From Roseihalotalea indica (GTDB lineage Bacteria; Bacteroidota; Bacteroidia; Cytophagales; Cyclobacteriaceae): 64,000 nt of DNA. The notes beneath the pieces were generated by a model. It saw only the letters and a list, made by a program, of their open reading frames with translations, had not been told where the DNA came from and did no database searches. Where the stretch lies: positions 124,001 to 188,000 of the forward strand of contig NZ_JAINFL010000005.1 of assembly GCF_022458895.1 (NCBI RefSeq). Reading direction: 5' to 3'. The position numbers were made by a program, and so were the translations under genes. Positions within the stretch are counted from its first letter, which is position 1. Each line of letters begins with the position of its first letter. Positions 63,625-64,000 of the stretch are shown here, one piece after another.

Positions 63625-64000
63625 AATATAGTGTAATAAGTAAGGCGTATCTAGTAAAGATAAAAGGTCTGACAGGAAAAGCAATGAGTTGGATAGTAGA
63701 TAATATAGCTTGTATGTAGAGCTAAAAGCACAAAACCAACTCGGTTTTAATAAAAAAGAGCTATAGCTTATTAGAAAAGAATATCCCTTTAGAGCCTTAA
63801 GCAAAGGAGGCCATACGAATAGACTAAAAGCTTACTGAAAATTAGTTACAATAAATGGAATAGTATTATACATCTTACATTTATTAGAATATCCGTATAA
63901 CCCTTCTTTTTTTATTTCTTTCAGAATTATTTTTACATCTGCCTATCAATGAAATAGATATATCTACTAAACCTTTCATGATAAAGGTTTAGTGTTCAAA
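63625..64000. other. Window end, upstream of the caspase operon
   Basis: This is 376 bases of AT-rich DNA. It should hold the promoter for the gene starting at 63624. I see no further gene or terminator. Confidence 0.4.

Overview
The window looks like a chromosome segment of a gliding or marine-type member of the Bacteroidota, most likely order Cytophagales. The evidence is three type IX secretion (T9SS) C-terminal sorting domains, a PorP/SprF-like protein next to a giant PKD-domain adhesin, SprB-type repeats, Bacteroidota-style promoters (TTG, about 20 bases, TAnnTTTG), a LytTR regulator paired with a TPR histidine kinase, and Gfo/Idh/MocA, DUF1501 and DUF1549/DUF1553 secreted enzymes. Species cannot be fixed from the sequence.

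Layout. (1) 1-2503: two tandem, paralogous Tat-exported Gfo/Idh/MocA oxidoreductases on the minus strand, the first running off the window. (2) 2680-23632: a tRNA gene with a CAT anticodon, whose 3' part is duplicated as a 46-bp perfect direct repeat at 23587-23632. These bound a 20.9-kb integrated genomic island that is visibly AT-richer than its flanks. Its left half carries cargo on the plus strand: an operon of PLD-SNF2 helicase, Eco57I-like N6-adenine methyltransferase, RecF-like ATPase and a small unknown protein, closely matching the Hma (helicase-methylase-ATPase) anti-phage architecture. A separate tightly coupled four-gene operon of unknown function follows (three probably cytosolic proteins and one exported, beta-barrel-like protein). 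Its right half, on the minus strand, carries the element's own genes: two small hypotheticals, a Toprim-type primase-like protein, a P4/D5-type helicase, an excisionase-like HTH protein, a DUF2971 protein, an unknown 476-aa protein and the tyrosine integrase. Integrase arm-type repeats lie near both ends, and the island carries its own copy of the tRNA terminator. No capsid or conjugation genes are visible, so it is a satellite-like or mobilizable island. (3) 23633-36601: ordinary chromosome, with a repeat-rich lipoprotein, a 1.3-kb gene-poor stretch, a Kazal lipoprotein, a DUF1501/PSD1 pair, an AlkA-type glycosylase, an MFS exporter and another Gfo/Idh/MocA enzyme. (4) 36730-47643: mostly minus-strand surface and envelope proteins (T9SS cargo, beta-helix, VWA lipoprotein, beta-barrels, a fourfold-repeat protein), one clear pseudogene, and a sigma/membrane-partner pair. 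(5) 47792-56675: PorP/SprF-like protein plus T9SS type-B adhesin, then a response regulator and histidine kinase. (6) 56919-63624: two nearly identical tiny lipoproteins, a large beta-propeller T9SS cargo protein, and a secreted caspase-like protease with a membrane-anchored partner.

How the genes work together. The island's integrase, HTH protein and primase/helicase would move and replicate it, while the Hma-like operon and perhaps the unknown operon pay their way as defence. Outside the island most genes concern the cell envelope: secretion through T9SS, surface adhesion, and sensing.

The strongest candidate for an undescribed system is the 12268-15601 operon. The fourth gene of the Hma-like operon (11465-12013) is next.
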